From Nyssa sinensis (Eukaryota > Streptophyta > Magnoliopsida > Cornales > Nyssaceae), in the NCBI GenBank assembly GCA_008638375.1, contig CM018041.1:15395716-15459715 (forward strand): a stretch of 64,000 bases of DNA. Reading direction: 5' to 3'. How positions within the stretch are numbered: position 1 is the first letter of the stretch; each line of letters opens with the position of its first letter. This document shows positions 34,400-44,588 of the stretch, piece by piece. The notes below the pieces were generated by a model. It saw only the letters and a program-made list of their open reading frames with translations. It was not told the DNA's origin and did not search any database. Made by a program: the position numbers and the translations under genes.

Positions 34400-36598
34400 A
34401 TTTTCTGTTATTATTATTATTATTTTTATTATTGTATTTTAGTTTATTTTATTATTTTATTTTAGTTTAGTTTAGTTTATTTTATTTTATTATATTTTTA
34501 TTTTTTTATTTTATTATTATTATTATTATTATTTTATTATTTATTTTAGTTTATTTTGTTATTATTCTGTTTTTCATTTTACAAAAAAAAAAAGCAAAAA
34601 AAAAAATGGCACTTATTGGCATATTGATTCTCTTTTCCCAATTTGTTTTGTTATGCCCATATTTAGATTCTATGTCCCTAATAATTTTTATTGTTTGGTT
34701 GGTTATTGTAGGGATCCAAGGGTCGCCCAAAAGCTTCAAACAGTCATGCAATTGCAGTTGAATCCATTTCACACAAACGGCCCATTCAAACCCGTCAAAT
34801 TCACATTGAGCACCCAAATGCGAAATGGGCCCCAAAACCAATTGTCATACAGACTACATTTGATGTGGCCCCGCTCTTTGCCCCCTCAGTTCTTTCCACT
34901 CAGGTGCACTCCTTCCTTTTACTTCTTTTGTTCTATTTCATGTTGTTTGCTGTCATGTCTCCTTGAGGACAAGGTGTCAAATAAGTTGGGGGGAGTTGCT
35001 ATTATTTTGCCTACTTGAGCTCAATATACTTCATGATTACAATTTTATTATTTTGAGCGTATTCATGTATTTCTGAGCTTGCATGAGAATCATTGTGATA
35101 GTTGTGCACTGCTAGTGATTTGTCTTTCCCTAACTTTTATAATTGGAGACAAATTGGGTTGCTACTCTTGTGACTCTATAATTTGATGGTTAGACTGTGA
35201 GACTCTAGTATCATGATGGCATTTACTGAGACTTATAACCCATATTATGTAGACTTGAGCTTGAACTTTATTTTGAGGGTTATACAGTTTGCATATCTCC
35301 ATTCTATCAATTGTCATTGTCACATGTCTAAGGTCACTCAGTTCAAATGTCGGATGACACTTCTTGCCTTTGAGGAATGAACCTAGGCCATTTTCCTACT
35401 TTGAGCCTGTTCGTTTGTTTCTTGCATCTTTACATTATTTACCTGATTGGAACCAAGTTGAGCCTTTATTAGTATATCTTTCTTTTCATAGCCAGTAGCC
35501 TCGCTTTGGGTGAAGAAGTTGGATGATTTTTCTTTGAGAAATTGGTGTTAGGAAAGTAGAGAAGTGAAGATGTACATTTTTCTTTTATTGTAATTTTATT
35601 CAGTATCAAAAAAAAAAAAAAAAGAGACAAAAGAGAAAAAAAAAAAAAAGAACAATCAAAAAAAAAAAAAAAAAGAAAAGAAAAAAGAAAAAAGAAAAAA
35701 ATATATATATTTCATTGCCTTTTCCTTTTCTTTTTGGTTTGCTCAAGTAGAAAAGTTGTGAGTAGTTTGGGAATGCTTTTATTGGAATTTTGGGAGTGGT
35801 GTTGCAATGTTCAAAAGAGATGATGAATTTGGAAAACTCCAGTTTATTCACTTCAGCTTCTTTGCTTATCACATGGAGATTATTGTTCACTTACCCCTAC
35901 TTTATCCTTGACCTTGACCTACATTACAACCAGAAACAAAGATCTAGCCGACCCCGAAGGTGTAGTAGTTGATGATTGAGGAAGTGACTGTAGTGATCAT
36001 GTGACATTGGGAGTTGATTTTCATAGTGGTTAGAATTCTCTCTGTATTATTCTTGTTGTGCGTTCATTCATGTTTGCATGTGGATTATTTGATTTGTACT
36101 CAGCAATTATTCTGTCCACATGTATGAGAGGATACATATGCACCCCATCTCTGTGAGCTTCATTTGTGAGTGATATCTTTTGGTGAGATTTGGAGTCAAA
36201 GTAATGCCTGTTTGAAAAGAAGTTTCATTGCCTAGACATCTTGTTATGGTTGTTGCTTTTATGCACACTGATTCTATCCATTTATGAGCACTTGAGAAAT
36301 TCACAGATTGTTTTTAGTGACATAATTATTACTTTGATTCAATTGTAACTCAGTTATACATTTCATTAAGATTCATTTTTATTGATTGTGGAGTATATTG
36401 TGTTCAAGTTGGGGGGTGTCGAATTTTGTGGGTAGATTCACTGCAAACCCTCACGAGACTATAACTCGTCCACTAGGGTAACCTAGGGGTTTAAAGCCTT
36501 ATTGCATATGGTAAATGCAATCGTGTATCCCACGAAAGAGGATTTAGTTAGTTGTATTGTGTCTCTTGTTTCCTTGGCTTTGCTCGAGGACTAGCAAA
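34011..36598. other. Athila-like 3' non-coding region with T-rich runs and PPT-like motifs
   Basis: TTATT-type simple sequence fills 34,260-34,570. At 34,960-34,997 CTTGAGGACAAGG is followed by AAGTTGGGGGGAG, and AAGTTGGGGGG recurs at about 36,408 and 36,603, so three polypurine-like copies precede the 3' LTR. No env-like frame is intact here. Poly-A/poly-T runs lie around 35,608-35,710. Confidence 0.6.
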
Positions 36599-36615
36599 GT
36601 GTAAGTTGGGGGGTG
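36599..36615 (+). other. Polypurine tract of the Athila-like element
   Basis: GTAAGTTGGGGGGTG directly abuts the 3' LTR start (TGATAAC at 36,616), the position for plus-strand priming. Confidence 0.8.
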
Positions 36616-37811
36616 TGATAACTGGTTAAAAAGTGCATATTTATCTTGTTAATCCTAAATATTCTTGCACTTTTATTATTTTAATTTCTCCAATCTATAT
36701 GCATTTGCTAGTTAATTCTTATTTTATCTTTTTGCAGAGAAAGCTTGATAAAGTTGATGATTTAATGGTGGATTGGGAGCAAAAGGAAAATATTGGGCTT
36801 TGAAGTGCGAAAAGAAGTGGAAAACAAGTGATTTTGGGTTAGAAGAAAGGCTTGATCCATATATAGGTGGACTAGGGCCCATTTTAGCATTATAGGCTCT
36901 ATTTTGGAAGACTTTAGACTCCCTTTTTGGGCCTCTAATGCCTAATTACGGGATTTTATGTTATTTTTCTAAATTCTTATTTTGTAAGGGTATTTTTGGA
37001 AAAAGGGGGATAATATTGTAACCTAGGGTTTTGGAAAAGAGAGGAGGCCGTCTTGGAGATCTAGAGAGGAAGAGAAGAAAGAAGAAGATGAAGAACTCCA
37101 TGGCGATGGTCTCCTCTTCCACGATCATGGGCTAAGTCCTCTTATTCCTAGGGTTTAGATGAAACCCTAGTCAAGTAATATTGTTTCTTTGTATTTTATT
37201 TTTGGGTTAATTAGTCTTGGATGTTGATTGTATAACATTGGAATTTTATTAAAGCATTGATCGTATTATTCAATTGCACATAATCAATTTCTGTGATTTT
37301 GTTTATGTGGTTATACAATAGTAATATGTGTGCACACATCAAAACCGTAGGACGAGTCATAACTCAGGGAAAACAAATTGTGACTATGACCTTAGAATTA
37401 GCGTAGACAATTTGTATTGACCAAAGATGATTCGTGCTTAGGGTTTTGGTGCGTGATTTTCTTGATGATTGTATTGAGGCTTGTAGCCGAAATACATCTT
37501 TTACATCCAAATTAAATGACCCAAGAATGAATACAATTGAAGCTAGTTACAAGATTAGTGGTAGATTCAACACCCTAGGAATTCTCTTTTAATTTGATTC
37601 CTCATTAATTCAGTTAAATATTTGCTTTAAGTATAGTTCTCATTTAATTTTAGGAAAGAAAATCAACAACAATCAATCTTTGTTAATTTGAATTGAAATC
37701 AATCTCAACTTTGGTTTTTAAACAATTAACAGTCTTTGTGGGTTCGACCCTTACTTCTCTACTATACTAGTAGTTTAGTTTGGTAATTTGATTGATTTCT
37801 ACGACAGATCA
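36616..37811 (+). repeat. 3' LTR of the Athila-like element
   Basis: 1,196 bp with the same ends as the 5' LTR and no difference seen. It is followed by the ATTAC target copy. Confidence 0.95.
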
Positions 37812-37817
37812 ATTACA

Positions 37818-37955
37818 TTGGCACACTTCACTTGTGAATGCACTAAGCCAAAAAAGGCACTCCCTAACTTAATTTCTCATACTAACTGTTTTGTATCTAG
37901 TCAAGCATCAATTACTCAATCTCCTTATTTCTAGATTTTCGATTCAGGAGTAACC
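37818..37955 (+). pseudogene. Ty1/copia gag-protease relic, part 2
   Basis: Starts with the second TTGGC copy and completes the zinc knuckle begun at 24,578 (AHFTCECTKPKKALPN), then runs to a protease active-site motif, D-S-G, at 37,941-37,949. It is cut by the solo LTR at 37,956 just after the codons for V-T. It carries a stop before the protease motif. Confidence 0.8.
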
Positions 37956-38543
37956 TGTAAAGATTCAGAAAATCATAAAGGGCAATTTGGTAAATTGTCA
38001 ATATTGACCAATAACAGATGAGTAATTAATCAATGAAGTGTCAGAATAATTATGAAATAGACTAATAAAACCTCAGTGTGACATTGTGAGGCTAAGTGAA
38101 ATTTTGGTGATTTATTCGGGATTGGTGTAAGCCTCGAGGCTACATAGTCATCTACAGGACACATATAAATATGAAAATTCAAAAAAAAAATTTTGAGATA
38201 CGGGCTGAATATTTGAAATCAGAGCACTGAAATTAGCTAGGGTAGCAAGTTTCGTGCGATTCCAAGATAGTTTCAATTCGGGCTTGTGTGCGCAGGCAGT
38301 TGGCTAACTGGCTACATAACACCTCGAGAAGCATAAGAATCTTCTCCAAAAAGCTAAAGAAAGTTTCTAGAAGGGAGACACATGTAAAAATGTGGTGGTG
38401 GAGGGTGTGATTATGTGTGTGTTGGTGCACCTTAAGGAAACAAGTTTGACACTTGATGTGCTATGATGGGACACAACCTTACCAACTAATTTTCTCTCTC
38501 TTCCCTCTTTCCCTATTTTTTTGATTCCCCCTTTCCTCACGCG

Positions 38544-38580
<37 letters not shown>

Positions 38581-38942
38581 AGTTGAGTGTGTGTGTGTGT
38601 GTGCACAAGAGTATGTTGTGTGTGACCAGTAAAAGAGAAAAGGAAGAGTGTGAGTGTATGTGTGCAATAGTGTACTGTGTGTGAGGTGAGTGTGTGCACA
38701 GAACAAGGAGTGTGTGTGTGTGTGTGCGTGAATGTGTGTTGTGTGTGTCTGTCACACACAATAAACTGAAACTGGGAAATAAAAAAGAAGAAGAAGAGAA
38801 AAATGAGGGGAAAGAAAGGAATAGAAGAGAAGGAAAAAATAACAGTGGGCTGAAATAGGCCTGGTAACTATGGATGGCCATTGATGCTCTTTCTCTCTTC
38901 TAGATTTTCTCTCTCTAGCCGAACAGTGAGGTAGGGATTTTG

Positions 38943-38980
<38 letters not shown>

Positions 38981-41900
38981 TAAAATATGTATGGTGTGTG
39001 CATGTATATATATGTATGTGTGTTGATGTATATGTGTGCATAAGTGGGGGGATGTGTAGTTCTGTGTGGGGAAGCCACCCCCTTTCGGGTTCTTGTTATA
39101 ACGAAAACACTAAGGGAACTTTGAATGACCATGAGCTTAGGGAAAGGTTCCTTGAGTTCCCAGAAAAAAGAGAAAATGAGGAGAAATGAAATGGTGGTCG
39201 GAGTGATAAAGAACACAAAAGACGACGGTCTGCCAAAGAATCGAACTAGTGAGGTTCGATCTTGATTTCAAAGGGGGGTTTCGATGGATGAAATTGGTTA
39301 TAAAGTGGTCAGGAAATTGTTTAAAGGGGTTTAAGATGAAAAATCATTAAAAATAGTAGAAGAAAATCCTTGAAAAACACTATGAAAAATTAGGTTTCCA
39401 ACGAACTCGCCAGAAAGGGTGACCAAAAAGTTCACCGGCGATGGTCAACGCTGGTGCTGATCGATTAATGAGTCAACGGTTGACTATTGACCAGTCAACG
39501 GGTCAATCAGGTTAGGTCACAGGTTGTGGACTGGGTCATGGACTAGGTCGGGTCGGATCATGGTCTAGTCCAATAAGCTTGGGCCTAAGGGCCTGTTTAC
39601 ATTTAGGGAAATTGTAACCCTGATTTTGAATTTAAATTGGCATAGGGTTAACCCTATTTCGAAAATTGGGAACAAAACTCAATTCTGCTAGTTTGGTTAC
39701 AGGTTTAAGAAATTAAAATTTTAAAAATTAAAAAGGGGCAGGTTTATTTGAGTTATTTACAATTTAGTGAACTAATTTTAGGAAAATTATGAAAAAGTTC
39801 ACTTATTTATAAAATTAAAAATAAAGCCAATTAAAATGTGAGATAAGGCATTCTTAAGGTTTTTGGGCATTCCGAACTCAATGGCGGAGTCGGTTTGGAC
39901 ATTTTGGGAGCCAGAGTAGTCCCACATGAATATAAAAAATTATAAAAATACCATTAATGATAGTTTAAGCAACTTAAAGGCTAATTAAAATTCAGAAGGG
40001 GCTAGTTCAAAGTTATTAGATGCTCGAGATTCAAATATATGAATAGATTGAGCAAAAAGGGACCCGGTGATGGTCCCACACAAAGTGAAAAAAATGACGA
40101 TTATACCCCTAGACTTATATTAAGCAATTAAAAGCCAAATTAAGATCCAAAAGAGGTGTTTCTAATATTTTTGAAGGCCGAGAATTTAAATGCGATATCA
40201 TATTAACGAATCAGGGAACACATAGTCGATCCCACATTTACATGTGAGATTACCATTATGCCCTTAGGCATGCGACAAATATCTAAAAGAATTAATGAAA
40301 TGCAAGGAGAGCGTCCTTAGAGTTTTTAGATCCTCTGAATTCGATTCCAAGGTCGATTTTGAGGGACGACATCTCGGTAGATGTGAAACTTGATAAAATT
40401 ATAAAAATACCCTTATGAGTTTAAAAGCATTTAAATGACTAAGAAACTTTACAATGAGACCTCCTTAGGGATTTGAAGGCCCGGGAACACAATTTTTATA
40501 TCTGTTTAGGGACAACGGACACTTGGTGTGTAAGATAATGAATAATTAACCTAAGATGACTTAAAGAAACACTATGAAACCTTAATATTAAGGGTCGGGG
40601 TGGTCTCAAGAGTTGAACTTGGAGTGTGTGAGGTTCTAATATATATTTTGATAGACACAAGTAGTGTCTCGTTATAGTCGAGTGATGATTGGGACTAGGA
40701 TTACGTCATGATCGGTTGGTATTGCATACTTGTCATTGATTCTTATAATATGACTATCATTACTATTCTAATGCTTGAATCTTGTGTGATGTTATAATGA
40801 AATTGTTATTATTATTTTGGTGTTTACTATTATGATAATCTACTATGATTGTGTATTCTTGTACATTTAAATATCATGCATTGTATTGCATGACAACTAA
40901 TGTGGAATTGTGTAGCGGACCTCTATAGTATTGATTGAGCACACTTGAGTGGTGTGGATGGATTGATGGGATAGATGAATAATGTATGATGAGATCATGA
41001 TTAGAGACCGAATTGTTTTGTGACAAAAATTGTGTCTCCCTTCGATTACGAACCGTAAACCCACGGGTGGTGGTGCATTTCAATCTGATTAGTAGCCCAA
41101 GAAGCATCAGGATTTTTCGGGGGCTATTATGTGATTAAATTATGAATTGAGAGAGAAGAAGTTAGGATTTGGATCTTAGTTTAAATCATGCACGTTTACC
41201 TTTCTACATTGAGCATCATGGCATTGAATGGACTGTATTAATGTGTATAGTAGATATTGCTCGGACTTATATGTTGTGAATTATATTTTTTTGTCTATAT
41301 AATGGTGAAGTGATTATACATTATTAACTGGATGTGTCATCGATTCGTATTAGATATCATTATTCTGACTGATTTGAACAAGGAAATGGAAGTGTTTCGT
41401 GAGGTTTATATATGTTGATATACTTCATGTTTTAGGTATATAATATATCTTATAACAACTAGTTGTACCACACAGATTTGTGTCTTATTCTCTTGATTGT
41501 CATATCTATATTTGTGATCTGGTTAATAATATTGTTATGTGCTTAGGATTACATATTGGACATTAGAAATTGTCCTCATCGGACTTGCATTAGTTTTTGC
41601 ACGCTATTTGCTTATGTGTTTTGGGAAATCCTACTGAGCATTATGGCTCACCCCTACTAGTTCATTGGGATTGGCAGGTACTAGGACTTGTAGAGGACAA
41701 CTGTCGAAGCAGCACAGGATGGACCAAAACTTAAGTGGCATTGGTTTCAGATAGTTGTATTCATTCGTTATATATTGTAAAGGGTGCTTGTACCCTTCTT
41801 TGACATAACGTATATGTTGTATATTGACCGTTAGAGTCACCTCTGAACTTCACTTTGTGCTATACGGTTGATGGATGTTTCTAGGTTAGTTGCACCTTAT

Positions 41901-42122
41901 TGTGATTTATTTCCTTTAATCCTGTTACAGTACTTGAACAAGTATAAGCATGAGAATGAACCAAAATTAATTAAAGAGAAATTGTTTAAAAGAAAATCAA
42001 CTTTAAAATAAATGGATTATATTGAATTTACTTGACTAGAATGATTAGTTTCAATCTATCTTATAGTTTCAGGGTCCTGGTGACCCCTCAATTCCTGTTC
42101 ATTCCGGGATCGGGGCGTTACA
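37956..42122 (+). mobile_element. Solo LTR, Ty3/gypsy Tekay/Del-like (4.17 kb), TAACC target duplication
   Basis: Begins TGTAAAGATT and ends GGGGCGTTACA, with TAACC at 37,951-37,955 and 42,123-42,127. Copia protease coding continues on the far side (NHIMRNKDGFSKVWLGY), confirming clean insertion. It holds large CT, GT and GA microsatellites (38,540-38,760 and 38,948-38,978) and no gene. Blocks such as GGCAGTTGGCTAACTGGC (38,296) and GAGCATTATGGCTCACCCCT (41,636) pair with inverted counterparts in the LTR at 44.6-49.4 kb. No primer site follows, so it is solo. Confidence 0.9.
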
Positions 42123-42296
42123 TAACCAACCATATAATGAGAAACAAAGATGGGTTCAGTAAAGTATGGTTGGGTTACAGTCAGAAGTAGAAGAGTCTAC
42201 ATGAGAATGAATCTAGTGTGGATGTGCTTGGAACTGGCACTTACAAGTTGGATATATAGTGATGGGTGCATTTTGTATATCCATGTTGTACTTTAT
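42123..42296 (+). pseudogene. Ty1/copia protease region relic, part 3
   Basis: Reads NHIMRNKDGFSKVWLGY and VLGTGTYKLDI in the copia protease/GAG-pre-integrase region, with two stops, and ends at the TTTAT target of the small LTR element. Confidence 0.75.
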
Positions 42297-42618
42297 TGAT
42301 GCAACACGAAATATGAATAGCGGATATGAGCACGTCAATATCACAACGAGAAACAATCATCTAACAAAAGAATAAATTCACTAAATTTTTTTTATTTATA
42401 CCAAAAATCAAAGATGTGTCTAATAGAGGCTTATAACCTTATATATCGATATTGGAAGTCCTAATCCTAGTATAATAATTAACTCCTATCTAGAATAGAA
42501 AATAAAAAAAAAAATGGAAGCTTTGTCTAAAATAACAAATTTGAAAGAAGGTCAAATTTGAAAACTAAAGAATCCTACAATAATTATGAAACAAATATCA
42601 ATGGTTTGGAAGGTACCA
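42297..42618. repeat. Left LTR of the small element
   Basis: Starts TGATGCAACACGAAAT and ends GGTACCA. It matches the right copy along its length. Confidence 0.75.
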
Positions 42619-43741
42619 TAATTCTCTTACATCCAACTCTCACACTTGAAAAGAACTTGTAGTCGAGTTAACTAGATGTACTCAATTCCAAACTCATCCA
42701 TAACTCGACAATAATAATTGAATCTCCTCAAGAATAATTGAAAACTCAAAAAAAAAAAAATATTCTTTTGCATTTTTTATGTAGTATATAATTTTAGGCA
42801 CTTATTTTGATGACAATAATACTACAGCCATGAGAATTTATTTTTTCTTTGCAACAATGATTAAATTACTATTGTCTTCCCTTTCCACAAAAGAGCTTGT
42901 GAAATATATTGGTGCCACTAAATTCACAATTTGATATAAAAGTTCTGAACTTTTTTTTCTTCTTTCTTATCAGTAGGAGTTTCAATCAATTCCTATCAAT
43001 TTTTTTTGGCAATATCAATAGAAATATATTCCACTAAATTTTTTTTTAACTTCTTGTGATTGTCTTTAAGATATAAAATAACTTGATTTGTATTTTCTAT
43101 GGCTTGAGACTCCTTTATAAGGATGGGCATGTCTTTTAATGGTTCAATATATGTAACCTTATTAGTTGAAGTCACTTTAGTAAATTCAAATTGTTCTTGT
43201 ACTTTTCCCTGCTTGGTGCTACAAATAGGTTTTGAACTTTCTTATTTATTCTGAACCTATATATTTTGGTACTTCTAATATAATCACATGTTGGCTTGTA
43301 TTCATTTTCTAAAATTTGTAAATAATTTTTTAGCAAGAATCTATTCATCAGTAGCCTCATCATTCTTTGCGATGAAAAAAAATTACATTTTTTTTTTTTA
43401 CCTTGGTATCATCTACGCCTCTATAATTCAAACCACAATCCTTTTGCTGCTACTATTATTTTATCTTCTGTTCAAAAATAATTTTTCTTTTAAAAGTTCT
43501 ATATATTCTAGACAATCATCCAAATCATATATCCAATTCAAGAAAATATTTATAATAAAACATACCATTAAAATCAAGAAGTCTTTCATAACTACGTAAA
43601 GCTCTATTGTCTCATGATTCTTTAGTATTGAACACTTTGAATGAGTAACGAATTGTCTCCTATAAATGTCATCGTCAGGATTTCTAATTCCTTCGTCACC
43701 AATTCTCATCAAGTGAGGTGTATCCTTGGTTTAATAACAAC

Positions 43742-44067
43742 TGATGCAGCACGAAATGTAAACAATAGATATGAACACAGTTAATAATCTAAAATGGGAA
43801 ACAATCACGCAACAAGAGAATAAATTCTCTAAAAAATATTATTAATATCTAAAATCAAATATTTCTCTAACTGAAGACTTCTTACAGTCATATATATAAA
43901 TATTGAAAGTCCTACTCTTGCTAAAATAAAGAAATCCTATTGAGAATAAAAAATAATAAAAATTAAAAACTTTATCTAAAACAACTAAATTTGATATAAG
44001 GTCAAATTTGAAAACTAAAGAATGTTACAATAATTTTGAAATATATATCCTATGATTTTCAACATCA
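43742..44067. repeat. Right LTR of the small element
   Basis: Starts TGATGCAGCACGAAAT and ends TTTTCAACATCA. Confidence 0.75.
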
Positions 44068-44270
44068 TTTATGCTCTAAGAAATCGGCAAAACTTATTAT
44101 CAATTATGAGAAGGTTAAGCCTAGGCTTTAGTTTTGAGTTTTAGGAATAGTATATATTAGGATTTATTTCAGGAATGTTTATTATGACTTGAGTTTTCTT
44201 TAGATTGTTTTATAGTTCTAGATGTTAAGTATTCTATTTTGAATAACTTCAGTATTATATTTACCATGGT
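44068..44270 (+). pseudogene. Ty1/copia relic, part 4 (GAG-pre-integrase start)
   Basis: Resumes with ALRNRQNLLSI and LGFSFEF and later FIVLDVKYSI, which fit the copia stretch after the protease. The decay is heavier here and no later domain is recognisable, so the right limit is approximate. Confidence 0.6.
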
Positions 44271-44499
44271 ATTATGTATTGGCCTAGTACAATAAATCAC
44301 CAAATTAATGACCATAAATTAAGAGTAGGCCCTTCAATCCATGTATCATAGAATAATATTACTGATTTTACCTTTGTATATGACATTCCATAAAGGTACG
44401 ATCCACCGGTGGGTTCTATGATTTGCTCTATGGATGGAGAGATCTATTTTTGTAAAAGGATAAAATACGAAAAAGGTACACAAAGATTAGTAGTAATTA

Positions 44500-44588
44500 A
44501 CTCAAGTAGTCTAGTTGGCCACTCATTGAAGTGATCGGTTCTAGTTCAACTCCTACCAAACAAAATGTGGGATACCCACATCATTTTT
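44500..44588 (+). other. SINE-like fragment
   Basis: TAGTCTAGTTGGCCACTC followed by GGTTCTAGTTCAACTCC and TACC resembles a tRNA-derived SINE head with A-box-like and B-box-like elements. No tail or target duplication seen. Confidence 0.35.

Larger units (their letters stand above)
27739..37811 (+). mobile_element. Athila-like Ty3/gypsy retrotransposon, full length (10.07 kb), internally deleted
   Basis: A complete element: 5' LTR 27,739-28,934, primer site, gag-protease-integrase fusion frame 29,243-32,404, a long 3' non-coding part, polypurine tract and 3' LTR 36,616-37,811. ATTAC flanks it at 27,734-27,738 and 37,812-37,816. The two 1,196-bp LTRs show no difference at a constant offset of 8,877, so insertion is very recent or the copy was recently homogenised. 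Most of reverse transcriptase, all RNase H and the integrase core are missing, so mobility would need enzymes from a relative. The tRNA-Asp-type primer site and DLGA protease place it in the Athila lineage. Confidence 0.95.
42297..44067. mobile_element. Small non-autonomous LTR retrotransposon (1.77 kb), TTTAT target duplication
   Basis: Two direct repeats, 42,297-42,618 (322 bp) and 43,742-44,067 (326 bp), are clearly homologous but well diverged. The outer ends are TGATG and CATCA, a 5-bp inverted terminus, flanked by TTTAT at 42,292-42,296 and 44,068-44,072. The roughly 1.12-kb interior has no complete domain; an 83-codon minus-strand frame (43,461-43,712) is unrecognised. Neither a primer site nor a polypurine tract is clear, so orientation is open. 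The copia relic reads across the insertion (VVLY, then ALRNRQNLLSI). Confidence 0.8.

Noticed and set aside
38367..38881. Several overlapping frames rich in T-H and S/F residues
   Set aside because: They arise from CT, GT and GA microsatellites inside a solo LTR; no family resemblance.
43461..43712. 83-codon minus-strand frame inside the small LTR element
   Set aside because: Too short and not recognisable as gag or pol; recorded only as a possible remnant.
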